From contig JAFGJZ010000133.1 in assembly GCA_016928815.1 (NCBI GenBank), positions 1 to 35,424 of the forward strand: DNA of 35,424 nt. The letters are read 5' to 3'. Origin of the DNA: Spirochaetota bacterium (GTDB taxonomy: Bacteria; Spirochaetota; UBA4802; JAFGJZ01). The notes under the pieces are model-generated. The model made no database searches. It was not told the DNA's origin and worked only from the letters and a program-made list of their open reading frames with translations. A program made the position numbers and the translations under genes. Below are positions 1 through 8,105 of this stretch, one piece after another. How positions within the stretch are numbered: the stretch's first letter is position 1; each line of letters begins with the position of its first letter.

Positions 1-31
1 ATATTAATTTAAAAATTTAATTATATATTGC

Positions 32-60
32 TTGACATGAAAAGGCCTGTGTGTAATTGA
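32..60 (+). promoter_or_regulatory. Possible rho promoter (-35 TTGACA)
   Basis: A perfect TTGACA lies at 32-37, but no good -10 box stands at 16-18 bp spacing (best candidate ATTGAT at 56-61). The 1-209 stretch is AT-rich, holds no convincing gene and would give rho a leader of roughly 140 nt. Rho genes are often autoregulated through a long leader, but I see no strong hairpin here. Confidence 0.3.
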
Positions 61-209
61 TTGGCTGTTGTTATTTAAACCCCGATTTGCTTATCCCTTT
101 GGCGGTAATATACGAAATCTGCTCTGTATTTCAAAAAAAAGATTTAAATATTATTCTGTTCAGGTTTTTAAGGGAAATTTTACCAATATTAATTTGATAA
201 AGGAATTTT

Positions 210-1808
210 ATGGAAGAAAAAGATCAGTCAGAAGAAACTCTTGGAAATGATTCATCAAGTAATCCTGTTACCAATGATGATGATACATTGACCATTACTC
301 CCGGAGCTGAAGAATGTCTGCCGTACGCGAATGATGATTTACCTGAAGATACGGGTGCCGGGGAAAAAACTGAAATTTCCGCCGAATCTGATAATGAATC
401 GGAAGAAGAATCTGAAGATGAATCTGATACCGAAAGTACATCAGGAACAGACAGCGCTGAAAACACAGGCGGCCGGACTTCAAAATCCATTAAAATCAAA
501 AAAAACCGAAAGCCGAACAGGCCATATCGAAATAATAATTTTGCCGACAGTCTTGACCTTGCTGAACTTAAAACCAAAACAATAACTGAAATGGTTTCAA
601 TTGCCAAGGGAATGAATCTTGAAGGTATTTCAGGGCTTAGAAAACAGGATCTGATCTTTAAAATTCTTAAGCATCAGACTGAGCTTAACGGCCATATTTT
701 TGCTACAGGAGTACTTGAAATTCTTCCTGATGGCTATGGTTTTCTCCGTTCACAGAACTATAATTATCTTCCGAGTTCGGATGATATATATGTGTCACCT
801 TCCCAGATCAGACTGTTCAGTCTTAAAACAGGTGATACTGTAACCGGACAGATACGGCCGCCTAAAGATAATGAGCGTTTTTTCGCTTTATTGAGGGTCG
901 AGGCTGTAAACTATGAAAATCCTGATTCGCTGAACAGGCGGATTCTTTTTGATAATCTTACACCGATTCATCCGAACGAGCGGATAAATCTTGAAACTAC
1001 AAGTCATGCTTTTGACATGCGTATCATTAATATTATGACTCCAATCGGAAAAGGCCAGCGCGGTCTTATTGTTGCGCCTCCGCGGACAGGTAAAACGGTT
1101 CTTCTTCAGCGAATTGCCAATGCAATTACTACAAATCACCCTGAGGTTTATCTGATTGTTCTTCTGATTGATGAGAGACCTGAAGAGGTTACCGACATGC
1201 AGAGATCTGTTAACGGTGAGGTCGTCAGTTCCACATTTGATGAACCGGCTCAGAGGCATGTACAGGTTGCTGAAATTGTCATAGAAAAAGCGAAACGTCT
1301 TGTTGAACATAAACGGGATGTCGTCATACTTCTGGATTCGATTACGCGTCTTGCAAGAGCATACAACCAGGTGGTTCCGACATCAGGTAAAATACTTTCG
1401 GGCGGTGTTGACTCAAATGCTCTGCACAGACCGAAAAGATTTTTCGGTGCTGCCAGGAATATTGAGCAGGGCGGAAGTCTCACCATTCTTGCAACCGCTC
1501 TAATTGAAACCGGAAGCCGTATGGATGAGGTTATTTTTGAGGAATTTAAAGGTACAGGAAACTCAGAACTTCATCTTGACAGAAAACTCGCGGAAAGGCG
1601 TATTTTCCCGGCACTTGACATTAATAAGGCCGGTACGAGAAGAGAAGAACTTTTGCTTGACGAGGAAGAACTTCAAAAGTTATGGGTATTAAGGAAATTC
1701 ATTTCAACAATGAGTTCAAGCAGTGAAGCCGTAGAATTACTTGTTGACAAGATGAAGGCAACTAAAAATAATAAGGCGTTTTTCAGAGCCATGAATTCGA
1801 ATTCATAA
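210..1808 (+). CDS. rho: Transcription termination factor Rho
   Basis: Hexameric RNA helicase that ends transcription at Rho-dependent sites. Residues 1-110 are a low-complexity extension, acidic and rich in Ser/Glu/Asp at 40-90, then basic at 93-108. A Rho N-terminal helical domain (about 112-153) and the cold-shock-like RNA-binding domain (about 165-235) follow. The ATPase core has Walker A APPRTGKT at 289-296, the DERPEEV segment at 321-327, Walker B VVILLDS at 371-377 and the secondary RNA-binding R-loop region around 448-480. At 532 aa it is longer than the roughly 420 aa E. coli protein, and the N-terminal extension accounts for this. Start ATG 210 has an AAAGGA ribosome site 6-7 nt upstream. 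rpmE follows after 11 nt, so the two are probably co-transcribed. Identification is secure. Confidence 0.98.
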   Translation: MEEKDQSEETLGNDSSSNPVTNDDDTLTITPGAEECLPYANDDLPEDTGAGEKTEISAESDNESEEESEDESDTESTSGTDSAENTGGRTSKSIKIKKNRKPNRPYRNNNFADSLDLAELKTKTITEMVSIAKGMNLEGISGLRKQDLIFKILKHQTELNGHIFATGVLEILPDGYGFLRSQNYNYLPSSDDIYVSPSQIRLFSLKTGDTVTGQIRPPKDNERFFALLRVEAVNYENPDSLNRRILFDNLTPIHPNERINLETTSHAFDMRIINIMTPIGKGQRGLIVAPPRTGKTVLLQRIANAITTNHPEVYLIVLLIDERPEEVTDMQRSVNGEVVSSTFDEPAQRHVQVAEIVIEKAKRLVEHKRDVVILLDSITRLARAYNQVVPTSGKILSGGVDSNALHRPKRFFGAARNIEQGGSLTILATALIETGSRMDEVIFEEFKGTGNSELHLDRKLAERRIFPALDINKAGTRREELLLDEEELQKLWVLRKFISTMSSSSEAVELLVDKMKATKNNKAFFRAMNSNS

Positions 1809-1819
1809 AGGAGATTAAA

Positions 1820-2020
1820 ATGAAAGAAGGTATTCATCCTAAATATGAGGAAACAGTTATTAAATGCGCTTGCGGTAATGAAGTTAAAACCAAATCAACT
1901 GTAAAAGATCTTCATGTGGAGATATGTTCGGCATGTCACCCTTTTTATACAAAGGAAAATAAGATTGTTACAACAACCGGACGTGTTGAGAAATTCAAGA
2001 AAAAATATCAGATTAAATAA
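1820..2020 (+). CDS. rpmE: 50S ribosomal protein L31 (zinc-binding form)
   Basis: Small protein of the large ribosomal subunit, 66 aa, a typical length. It keeps all four zinc-ligand cysteines (C16, C18, C36, C39), so it is the zinc-containing form rather than the cysteine-free paralogue made under zinc starvation. Its start has an AAGGAG ribosome site at 1807-1812 that overlaps the end of rho. The rho-rpmE pairing occurs in many bacteria. A strong terminator follows 14 nt after the stop codon. Confidence 0.97.
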   Translation: MKEGIHPKYEETVIKCACGNEVKTKSTVKDLHVEICSACHPFYTKENKIVTTTGRVEKFKKKYQIK

Positions 2021-2033
2021 TAATTTTGATTGT

Positions 2034-2058
2034 AAAACCGGCGAAAGCCGGTTTTTTT
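2034..2058 (+). terminator. Rho-independent terminator of rho-rpmE
   Basis: A perfect 9-bp stem, AAAACCGGC (2034-2042) with GCCGGTTTT (2047-2055), closed by a GAAA tetraloop and ending in seven T residues at 2052-2058. It isolates rho-rpmE from the sigma-factor gene downstream. Confidence 0.93.
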
Positions 2059-2268
2059 AGTATTGGTTATTTTATAAGGTTTTTGAGCAATCATTTATGC
2101 TTTTTTCCCGCAATTCTGATGCTTTATCTGCTTTGGAATTTTCATCATAATATCCATCTTGTTCTGAATCCTCAATTTATATGAATGCTTTATTTTTGAA
2201 AAATTTATTTAATGTGGTTAAATTATATCAGTTAGCTGGAATTACACTACTTTATTGATAATTTATGT

Positions 2269-2333
2269 TGTGTAAAATTTACGCACTTGTGTAAAAATTT
2301 ATTATTTTTTATTTTTTTATGTGTAAAAATGTG
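2269..2333 (+). promoter_or_regulatory. Palindrome plus two TGTGTAAAA half-sites, possible sigma-54 activator sites
   Basis: TGTGTAAAA occurs three times, starting at 2269, 2288 and 2320. The first copy is half of a near-perfect 17-bp palindrome, TGTGTAAA-A-TTTACGCA (2269-2285, one mismatch). The group lies about 125-190 bp upstream of the sigma-54 promoter at 2459, the distance usual for enhancer-binding-protein sites. The repeats are seen directly; the role is inferred from position. The rest of the 2059-2458 gap is very AT-rich and shows no gene. Confidence 0.45.
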
Positions 2334-2458
2334 ATTACTTTCCTTTATATTTCTGCTTAAATTCGGGATTCTATTTTTTATTCTTCAAAAATTGCGAATA
2401 AATTTATAATATTTGCTTATTTTAATGATTTATAAGCCTGATTTTCCTTCAGTTACAA

Positions 2459-2475
2459 TTGGCACGATTATTGCT
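2459..2475 (+). promoter_or_regulatory. Sigma-54 (-24/-12) promoter
   Basis: TTGGCACG (2459-2466), four bases, then TTGCT (2471-2475) matches the RpoN consensus TGGCACG-N4-TTGCW at every conserved base, with correct GG-N10-GC spacing. Transcription would start near 2486, leaving about 18 nt of leader that contains the AGGGAGGA ribosome site for the gene at 2504. It is the only such element I found placed before a gene in this window. Confidence 0.85.
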
Positions 2476-2503
2476 TTATTATATGTAGCTTAGGGAGGAT
2501 TTT

Positions 2504-3337
2504 ATGAAAGATAACAGTTATGACAATACTATAATAAACAGATATATAGGAGCCATTAAGAAATATAATCTTCTGACACCGGAAGAGGAAGTTGATCTGG
2601 CTAAAAAGGTTGCTTCCGGAAGTAAACTGGCAAAAGAGAAGCTGATCAATTCAAATCTCAGACTTGTAATTAAAATAGCTAAAAATTATACGAATATGGA
2701 ACCTTCCCTGATTGATCTTATTCAGGAGGGAAATCTCGGACTTATCCGCGCGGCTGAAAAGTTTGAATACAAGATGGGATGCAGATTTTCAACATATGCA
2801 AGTTACTGGATTAAGCATTACATCACGCGTTTCATAGCAAAACGTTCAAGAGTGATCCGTATTCCGATACGGAAAGGTGATATGTTCAAGAAGATAGTAC
2901 GTCTCAGGGAGGAGTTTATGAGCGCCAACGGCAGCGAGCCTTCCAACAGCATCATTGCAGACTATCTGGGAGTTGATGAAAGAAGTGTGTCTGAAATTCT
3001 TGAAATTTTCAGGCCGACTGTTTCTCTTGAGCAGCCGATGAATGATGAAGACTTTACATTATATGATGTTGTCGGTGACAATGACAGGTATAATCCGGAA
3101 ATTAGAATCAACCGTGAAGAAATTAGAATGCAGATGGAAGGTGCGCTTGATTCACTTGTTGACAATGAAAAAAACATACTGAAAATGAGATATGGATTTT
3201 CTGACAATAAACCGGTTTCATTGAAGGATATCGGTGATAAATACGGGGTTTCTGCAGAAACTGTACGTCAGATTGAAAACAGGGCAAAGAAAAAAATTGA
3301 AAACAATCATGCCTATCTGAAGGAATATGTTGTCTGA
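2504..3337 (+). CDS. RNA polymerase sigma factor, sigma-70 family (RpoS/RpoD-like, no region 1.1)
   Basis: A 277-residue sigma factor that directs RNA polymerase to an alternative promoter set. Region 1.2 spans about 8-40. Region 2 is at 46-116, with the DLIQEGNLGLIRAAEKF core-binding segment and FSTYASYWIKHYI in place of the usual FSTYATWWIRQAI. Region 3 spans about 122-195. Region 4 is at 212-275, with a helix-turn-helix ending near SAETVRQIENRAKKKI. There is no region 1.1, and the length suits an RpoS-type group 2 factor rather than the housekeeping factor. ATG 2504 has a strong AGGGAGGA site. A sigma-54 promoter directly upstream implies an RpoN-to-RpoS-like cascade as in Borrelia; that parallel is inference. 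A true rpoS symbol would need phylogeny. Confidence 0.92.
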   Translation: MKDNSYDNTIINRYIGAIKKYNLLTPEEEVDLAKKVASGSKLAKEKLINSNLRLVIKIAKNYTNMEPSLIDLIQEGNLGLIRAAEKFEYKMGCRFSTYASYWIKHYITRFIAKRSRVIRIPIRKGDMFKKIVRLREEFMSANGSEPSNSIIADYLGVDERSVSEILEIFRPTVSLEQPMNDEDFTLYDVVGDNDRYNPEIRINREEIRMQMEGALDSLVDNEKNILKMRYGFSDNKPVSLKDIGDKYGVSAETVRQIENRAKKKIENNHAYLKEYVV

Positions 3338-3346
3338 GAACTGTAT

Positions 3347-3378
3347 AAAGTCTGCTGCAAGCAGACTTTTATTTTTTT
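3347..3378 (+). terminator. Rho-independent terminator of the sigma-factor gene
   Basis: A 10-bp stem AAAGTCTGCT (3347-3356) with AGCAGACTTT (3360-3369), loop GCA, then TATTTTTTT to 3378. The right arm touches the stop codon of the convergent phosphatase gene. The minus-strand version lacks a good T-run, so it probably acts for the plus strand only. Confidence 0.88.
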
Positions 3379-3857
3379 CCGGGAATAAAAGTTTTATATT
3401 TTAAAACCCTGGTCCTGATTGAAAAGTCTTTCCATTTTTTAATGTCAATTTCAAATGCAGTAAGTGTACATGTAGAAATTTTTTCATTTTTACCGGTAAG
3501 TGAACCAACAAGGTCCTCAATCGCAGGGTTGTGTCCTACAATCATCAAGGTTTTTATTTCATCATTTGTTTTTATGATTTCCCTTACATGCTTTTCAGGC
3601 GGAGCAAGATAGAGCCTGTTTGTCGTGGATATGTTTATTTCCGGATTAATTTTCACGCGTATCTGTTCAGAAGTTTCTACAGCACGTTTTGCTGTTGATG
3701 ACAGTATAAGGTCAGGTATGAGGTGATTTTTCCTCATTAATTCTGCTATTTCTATACAGTTTTTAATTCCGCGGCTGTTTATCTGTCTTTCATGATCTGA
3801 ATGAGCTTCTGCTGTTACATCAGATTTGGCATGTCTTAAGATGAGTAGTTTTTTCAT
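3369..3857 (-). CDS. sixA: SixA-like histidine phosphatase
   Basis: A 162-aa member of the histidine phosphatase (phosphoglycerate mutase-like) superfamily. It has the N-terminal LRHAK motif with catalytic H9 preceded by R8, and a second active-site histidine in VGHNPA (H109). E. coli SixA removes phosphate from phosphohistidine on signalling or phosphotransferase proteins; the substrate here is unknown. ATG 3857 overlaps the stop of the upstream dprA-like gene by 4 nt (ATGA), so the two are translationally coupled. No phosphotransfer partner gene is adjacent. Confidence 0.85.
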   Translation of the reverse strand: MKKLLILRHAKSDVTAEAHSDHERQINSRGIKNCIEIAELMRKNHLIPDLILSSTAKRAVETSEQIRVKINPEINISTTNRLYLAPPEKHVREIIKTNDEIKTLMIVGHNPAIEDLVGSLTGKNEKISTCTLTAFEIDIKKWKDFSIRTRVLKYKTFIPGKK

Positions 3858-4786
3858 GTATTAATCCCGAATTTTATTTTTGAAATGAATGCATCAATGT
3901 TTGGAATGATGATATTGTTCTCCTTTTTACCTCTGACCGGACAGGCATTGAATTCTTTAATCATTTTCATGTTTCCGGAAGCGCTTTCGGGAAATTCGGA
4001 ATACTCCGCCGTGAATACGGGTATGTGAAGTTTTGAAGCGGATTTTACAGCTTCAAAAATACCGCTTACTTCCGGTGCTTCCACAATGAAAACCGCTTTT
4101 GACAATGCACATATAAGACGGTTTCTCGCCATAGCATTAAATTCATTGTAGGGTTCGTTTGTACGGAAAGGTGAAATTATGAGGAAATTATCAGGATTGA
4201 ATATTTCCTTTATTTTTTCCGACATGCTGAAAGTAAACATTCCGCAGGGAAGAACTCCTATTGTGGTGCCGCTGTTTTCAATTGCTGATTTATGTACAAT
4301 CGTTCCGCTTCCCTTGGAAAGCCCGCTTATAACCGTGATGTCATGTGATGCCAGAATTTTAGAAGACTGATATGCAATATTTTCACCTTTGGAGCTTATT
4401 TCAGAATGTCCGAGAATGGCACCCGAAGGTTTTTTGAGCAGTGAAGTGTTTCCGAAACAGAATAAAATGGGAGGAGCGCTGCTTTTCAGCAGGTCAATAA
4501 TATGATGGGGATAATTTTCTTCAAAAAACATCAGCGGTTTAATTCCGGCTTCAACGATGTTAAGGTAATCCTCTTCTGTTTCTTCAAGTATTCCGGCGGC
4601 GGAAATTATCCCTTTTACGATATGACTGTTGAAATTAAATTCAGATATAATTTCTTTCTCTGTAAGGTCGAACAGATCGCTGATGGACAGATTCAAAGGC
4701 GAAAGCGTATCATAAATTTTCTGCATTGATGAAAATCCGATTCCTTCCGCCTGTTCAAGTGCAATCCAGTATCTGTATTTATTCAT
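3854..4786 (-). CDS. dprA: DprA/Smf-like DNA-processing protein, divergent
   Basis: DprA binds single-stranded DNA and loads RecA during transformation. This 310-aa protein has an N-terminal helical region (1-90) and a Rossmann-type core (about 100-265). The core keeps the family outline: PPILFCFGN (105-113), ISGLSKGSG (153-161), TTIGVLPCGM (174-183), FNAMARNRLICALS (216-229) and the VEAPEVSG segment (235-242). Several signature positions are changed: the usual GSR motif reads GHS (126-128) and the usual ARGID reads SKGSG. The C-terminal winged helix seems absent or minimal. Family membership is clear; retained DNA-uptake function is uncertain. It is first in a two-gene run with sixA, and a plausible promoter lies upstream. 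Confidence 0.83.
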   Translation of the reverse strand: MNKYRYWIALEQAEGIGFSSMQKIYDTLSPLNLSISDLFDLTEKEIISEFNFNSHIVKGIISAAGILEETEEDYLNIVEAGIKPLMFFEENYPHHIIDLLKSSAPPILFCFGNTSLLKKPSGAILGHSEISSKGENIAYQSSKILASHDITVISGLSKGSGTIVHKSAIENSGTTIGVLPCGMFTFSMSEKIKEIFNPDNFLIISPFRTNEPYNEFNAMARNRLICALSKAVFIVEAPEVSGIFEAVKSASKLHIPVFTAEYSEFPESASGNMKMIKEFNACPVRGKKENNIIIPNIDAFISKIKFGINT

Positions 4787-4808
4787 AAATCAAACTCCAT
4801 TCCTGTTG

Positions 4809-4837
4809 AATATCAGATTTATGCAATAATAAGTCAA
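4809..4837 (-). promoter_or_regulatory. Candidate sigma-70 promoter for dprA-sixA
   Basis: On the minus strand TTGACT (4837-4832) is followed after exactly 17 bp by GATATT (4814-4809), matching the consensus at 5 of 6 and 4 of 6 positions. The predicted start site lies about 15 nt before the dprA ATG at 4786. Confidence 0.5.
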
Positions 4838-4956
4838 GTAAAGATAAATTTCAAAGTAATAAAACCTGCCTCTTGAAGATGACTATTTGAATAGCCGCAA
4901 TATTGTTATGTGCGTATTAAATCATGCTGTTGCCGGCACATGAACGAGGTTTATTC

Positions 4957-4985
4957 TTGACTTAAAAGACCAATCCGTTTTTATG
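4957..4985 (+). promoter_or_regulatory. Weak candidate promoter for the HAD phosphatase gene
   Basis: TTGACT (4957-4962), 17 bp, then TTTATG (4980-4985). The -35 is good and the -10 poor. The 4787-5106 gap between the divergent dprA and HAD genes otherwise shows no gene and no strong structure. Confidence 0.25.
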
Positions 4986-5106
4986 ACTTTCGCAGGCTGA
5001 TTTTTTTGTTTTTTATGTATCTGTCAGAGATGTTACCGGATCATGGCAGGCTAATAAACTCATCAATAACAGACTGTAACAGAACTTTAATATATTGGAA
5101 TGCGGC

Positions 5107-5925
5107 ATGTTTGAAAATAAAATGCTTGTCTGCGACATGGATGGAACACTCCTTAACAGCAGTCATGATATAAGCGCTGAAAATTTATCCGCAATTGAGT
5201 ACTTTACGGGAAACGGCGGTATTTTTACGGTTGCGACAGGAAGGAATCAGTATTCCGCCGCCCGTTATATCCGGCAGCTTCCGGTAAATATACCTGTCAT
5301 TCTTTTTAACGGTGCAATGATATATGATTATGACAAAACACAGGTACTCTGGAAAAATCCCATTTCTCCGAATGCGGCAGAAACGGTAAAGGAAGTAATG
5401 GCGAAATTTCCTGGTGCGGGAATAGAAATTCACAGAGAAAATGAAATTTATCTTATTGCGGGAAACGAATTCACTGATGTTCATCTGAAAAAAGATAATA
5501 ATTGTGCCGGTACTTTTCAGGTGGAAACTGTCCCGTTGCCATGGCTCAAGGTATTAATTGCATGGGATAACGTGAAGCTGCTTGAAATTGAAAATTATCT
5601 TAAGCAGAAAGCCCTGCCGTTCAGATTTACATTTTCCAGTGACATTTATCTCGAATTTCTTGATTTTAATTCTTCAAAAGGGCATGCACTCGAATATCTC
5701 TCTGATTTTACCGGCATTGATATGCAAAATATTTACGCCGCCGGTGATAACATGAATGATCTTGAGATGATCATGACTGCCGGAACCGGAATGGCAGTTG
5801 CCAATGGGCACCCGGCACTGCTGCAGTCTGCTGATCTGATTCTTCCGAATAATAATGAGAATGCAGTTGCTTCTGCTGTCAAATGGATTGAGAAGCAGAT
5901 ACGTTTATCTTCAGTAAAATTATGA
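5107..5925 (+). CDS. Cof-type HAD-superfamily phosphatase
   Basis: A cytoplasmic HAD hydrolase of the Cof/YidA subfamily, about 272 aa, the usual length. Motif I is DMDGTLL near the N-terminus with the nucleophilic Asp. Motif II is the Thr of VATGRN. The motif III lysine lies in NSSKGHAL, and motif IV is GDNMNDLEM near the C-terminus, with a C2-type cap between motifs II and III. Such enzymes dephosphorylate sugar phosphates, flavin or other small phosphates; the substrate cannot be read from sequence. I prefer ATG 5107, which puts the usual short lead before motif I, over an in-frame TTG at 5095. Neither has a strong ribosome site. It is a single gene ahead of the B12 riboswitch. Confidence 0.88.
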   Translation: MFENKMLVCDMDGTLLNSSHDISAENLSAIEYFTGNGGIFTVATGRNQYSAARYIRQLPVNIPVILFNGAMIYDYDKTQVLWKNPISPNAAETVKEVMAKFPGAGIEIHRENEIYLIAGNEFTDVHLKKDNNCAGTFQVETVPLPWLKVLIAWDNVKLLEIENYLKQKALPFRFTFSSDIYLEFLDFNSSKGHALEYLSDFTGIDMQNIYAAGDNMNDLEMIMTAGTGMAVANGHPALLQSADLILPNNNENAVASAVKWIEKQIRLSSVKL

Positions 5926-5998
5926 TTTTTTTTTAAAATTTAACTGCCGTCTTAAAATTAACTTGACCGTATTAAACAATCTGCGGATTGTAAAAACA

Positions 5999-6175
5999 TT
6001 ATTGGGATGAAACGGGTGAAATTCCCGTGCTGTCGCGCAACTGTGATTCCTTTTTAAAAGGATAAGCCAGATCTTCCCGGCCGGATTTCCTCGCGATAAC
6101 CAGGAAACGGTCAGTCTGACTGATCAATTATCCCCATCCGATGAACCGGCCTTTTAAAATTAATTAAAAGGTGGT
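5999..6175 (+). promoter_or_regulatory. Cobalamin (B12) riboswitch
   Basis: The leader carries the conserved cobalamin aptamer core: GGGTGAAATTCCCG, then GCGCAACTGTGA, then the AAGCCAGA B12-box segment (about 6013-6072). An outer helix can form between GGGAT (6004-6008) and ATCCC (6130-6134). Downstream, CCTTTTAA (6150-6157) pairs perfectly with TTAAAAGG (6164-6171) and covers the AAAAGG ribosome site of the receptor gene. CCGGCC (6146-6151) can also pair with GGCCGG at 6079-6084. This suggests control of translation start: cobalamin bound, ribosome site hidden. A possible promoter is TTGACC at 5963-5968 with GATTGT at 5986-5991. Confidence 0.93.
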
Positions 6176-6181
6176 TTTAAA

Positions 6182-8104
6182 ATGTTAAAAAAAGCAGCAA
6201 TACTATTTTTATTTTTCACTGCATCCATGTCTCTGTTAGCACAGGATGTGAACGGCGGTGATGATATCATTCAGCCGGCTTTTGCGGCAGATGATGAAAC
6301 AGCTGATGATAATTCAGATTCCGGAGAAGACGGAAAAACAGTTATTGTAACAGCAGCACGCAGGAAGACTTCTGTAGAATCAGCAACAGTTCCAGTTACA
6401 GTACTTGCTTCAGATGACATTGAAGCTGCCGGCGGCGGAAGGATGACTGATATAGTCAACCGTTCAAGCAGCATGTACATCAGCAGAACAGGAGGTAAAG
6501 CCGGCACTTCTTCTGTTTTCATCGGCGGTGCGCCGTCAGAATCTGTTGTCTACATGATTGACGGATTCAAGATAAATGACATAACGCTTCCGTCAGGAGG
6601 ATTCAATCTTTCCCTTCTCAACTGTGCAAACGTCAAACAGGTTGAAATCGTGCAGGGTGCATATTCGACTCTTTACGGCTCAGACGCTCTCGGCGGAGTA
6701 ATGAACATCATCCCTAAAAATGGTACAGAGAACGAAGGACTTGAGATAATTTCAGAATATGGATCTTACAACAGCTTCTTTGAAAGTGTGGGCTTTAACG
6801 GTTCAGATGACAGCACATACGGCAGCATTAATGTGACATACAACTATATTGACGGATTGTCCAAGGCTGACGAACCTTCCGGTTACAAAGGTGATTTTGA
6901 AAAAGATACAGATAGAATGATAAACGTTTCAGGGAAAGCAGGGATTCTTTTAAGCGATAAAATGTTTGTCGAAGGAGTGCTGTATTATTCTGATATGAAT
7001 TCCGAGATTGATAAAAAAGCTGCGACAGATGAAAAAGATCATTTATTTTATGACAATCTTCTAATGGGAGGTTTGCGGTTTAAACATCAGCTTGCAGATT
7101 TTTATACATATGAAATAAAGGGATCCGTAACCCAGTCTGAAAGAATAGATGATGGATTTTCCACTAGTTTTTTCACAGAGAGCAATGGTTATAGAGGGAA
7201 CTATGAGCTCATAAATTATTTTAATTTATGGGATATAGATGAAATAATCATCGGTTCCGAGAATGAAGTGTTGCACTTTAACAGCATTAATAATTATAAT
7301 ACAAAAAATAATGTAAGTACTAATTCATATTCTTATTATGGACAGAATTTATTGAAACTTAACAACATTTTCACTGTTCAAACCGGAATACGCTATTATA
7401 AATCGGAAGAATATGCAGGCGCCTATACTTATCAAACAGGAGTGAATATTATATTGCCGGTTATTAAAACTGCAATTAAATCCTCCTATTCAACCGGATA
7501 TACTGTTCCGACTCTATATCAGTTATTTGATACATATGGAAATAGAGAATTGAAACCGGAAAAAAGTATTTCATTTTCAGCGGGAATTAATCAGCCTTTA
7601 GGTAATGTTTTCAGTTTTGGCATTGATTACATTGAAACTGAATTTAAGGATAAGGTTTTGTATGATACTGCTGTATGGAAATATGTGAATAACGATCTCA
7701 AAACAAAAGATATTACTGCAAATATTAAAATTGCAGCTTCAAAGTATGATTATATCGTGATTAATGGATCAATTCTTGAAACAAAGGATGAACTTACTGA
7801 AAATGATCTTTTAAGAAGACCGGAATATAAGGCGTCTATAGTTGGAAATACGAAAATATTAAATATGTTATATGTTAACATGGTCTACATTTATACCGGA
7901 GAACGTGATGATTTCAGTTTGGAACCGAATGATAAAAAACTGGATGCATATCACAAAATTGATGCTAAAATTGAGTATAAATTCAATGATTATTTCAATG
8001 CTTATTTAAGAGCTGAAAATCTTTTAAACGAGGATTATCAGGAAGCCTATGGTTATACTGCTCCGGGATTATCTGTTTTCGGCGGACTGAAGATTACTAT
8101 CTGA
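6182..8104 (+). CDS. btuB: TonB-dependent outer-membrane receptor, probably for cobalamin (BtuB-like)
   Basis: A 640-aa outer-membrane receptor. A signal peptide covers residues 1-20, with an acidic linker (22-52) after it. A TonB-box-like TVIVTAAR stands at 53-60. The plug domain spans about 65-180 (MIDGFKIND, YSTLYGSDALGGVMNII) and a beta-barrel follows to the C-terminus. The last residue is Ile rather than the more usual Phe or Trp. The cobalamin riboswitch directly upstream is the main reason to assign B12 or another corrinoid as substrate; receptor sequence alone does not settle it. A TonB gene follows after 1 nt, so they form an operon. Confidence 0.9.
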   Translation: MLKKAAILFLFFTASMSLLAQDVNGGDDIIQPAFAADDETADDNSDSGEDGKTVIVTAARRKTSVESATVPVTVLASDDIEAAGGGRMTDIVNRSSSMYISRTGGKAGTSSVFIGGAPSESVVYMIDGFKINDITLPSGGFNLSLLNCANVKQVEIVQGAYSTLYGSDALGGVMNIIPKNGTENEGLEIISEYGSYNSFFESVGFNGSDDSTYGSINVTYNYIDGLSKADEPSGYKGDFEKDTDRMINVSGKAGILLSDKMFVEGVLYYSDMNSEIDKKAATDEKDHLFYDNLLMGGLRFKHQLADFYTYEIKGSVTQSERIDDGFSTSFFTESNGYRGNYELINYFNLWDIDEIIIGSENEVLHFNSINNYNTKNNVSTNSYSYYGQNLLKLNNIFTVQTGIRYYKSEEYAGAYTYQTGVNIILPVIKTAIKSSYSTGYTVPTLYQLFDTYGNRELKPEKSISFSAGINQPLGNVFSFGIDYIETEFKDKVLYDTAVWKYVNNDLKTKDITANIKIAASKYDYIVINGSILETKDELTENDLLRRPEYKASIVGNTKILNMLYVNMVYIYTGERDDFSLEPNDKKLDAYHKIDAKIEYKFNDYFNAYLRAENLLNEDYQEAYGYTAPGLSVFGGLKITI

Positions 8105-8105
8105 G

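Noticed and set aside
2034..2058. Link between rpmE and the sigma factor as one operon
   Set aside because: A strong terminator and a separate sigma-54 promoter lie between them.
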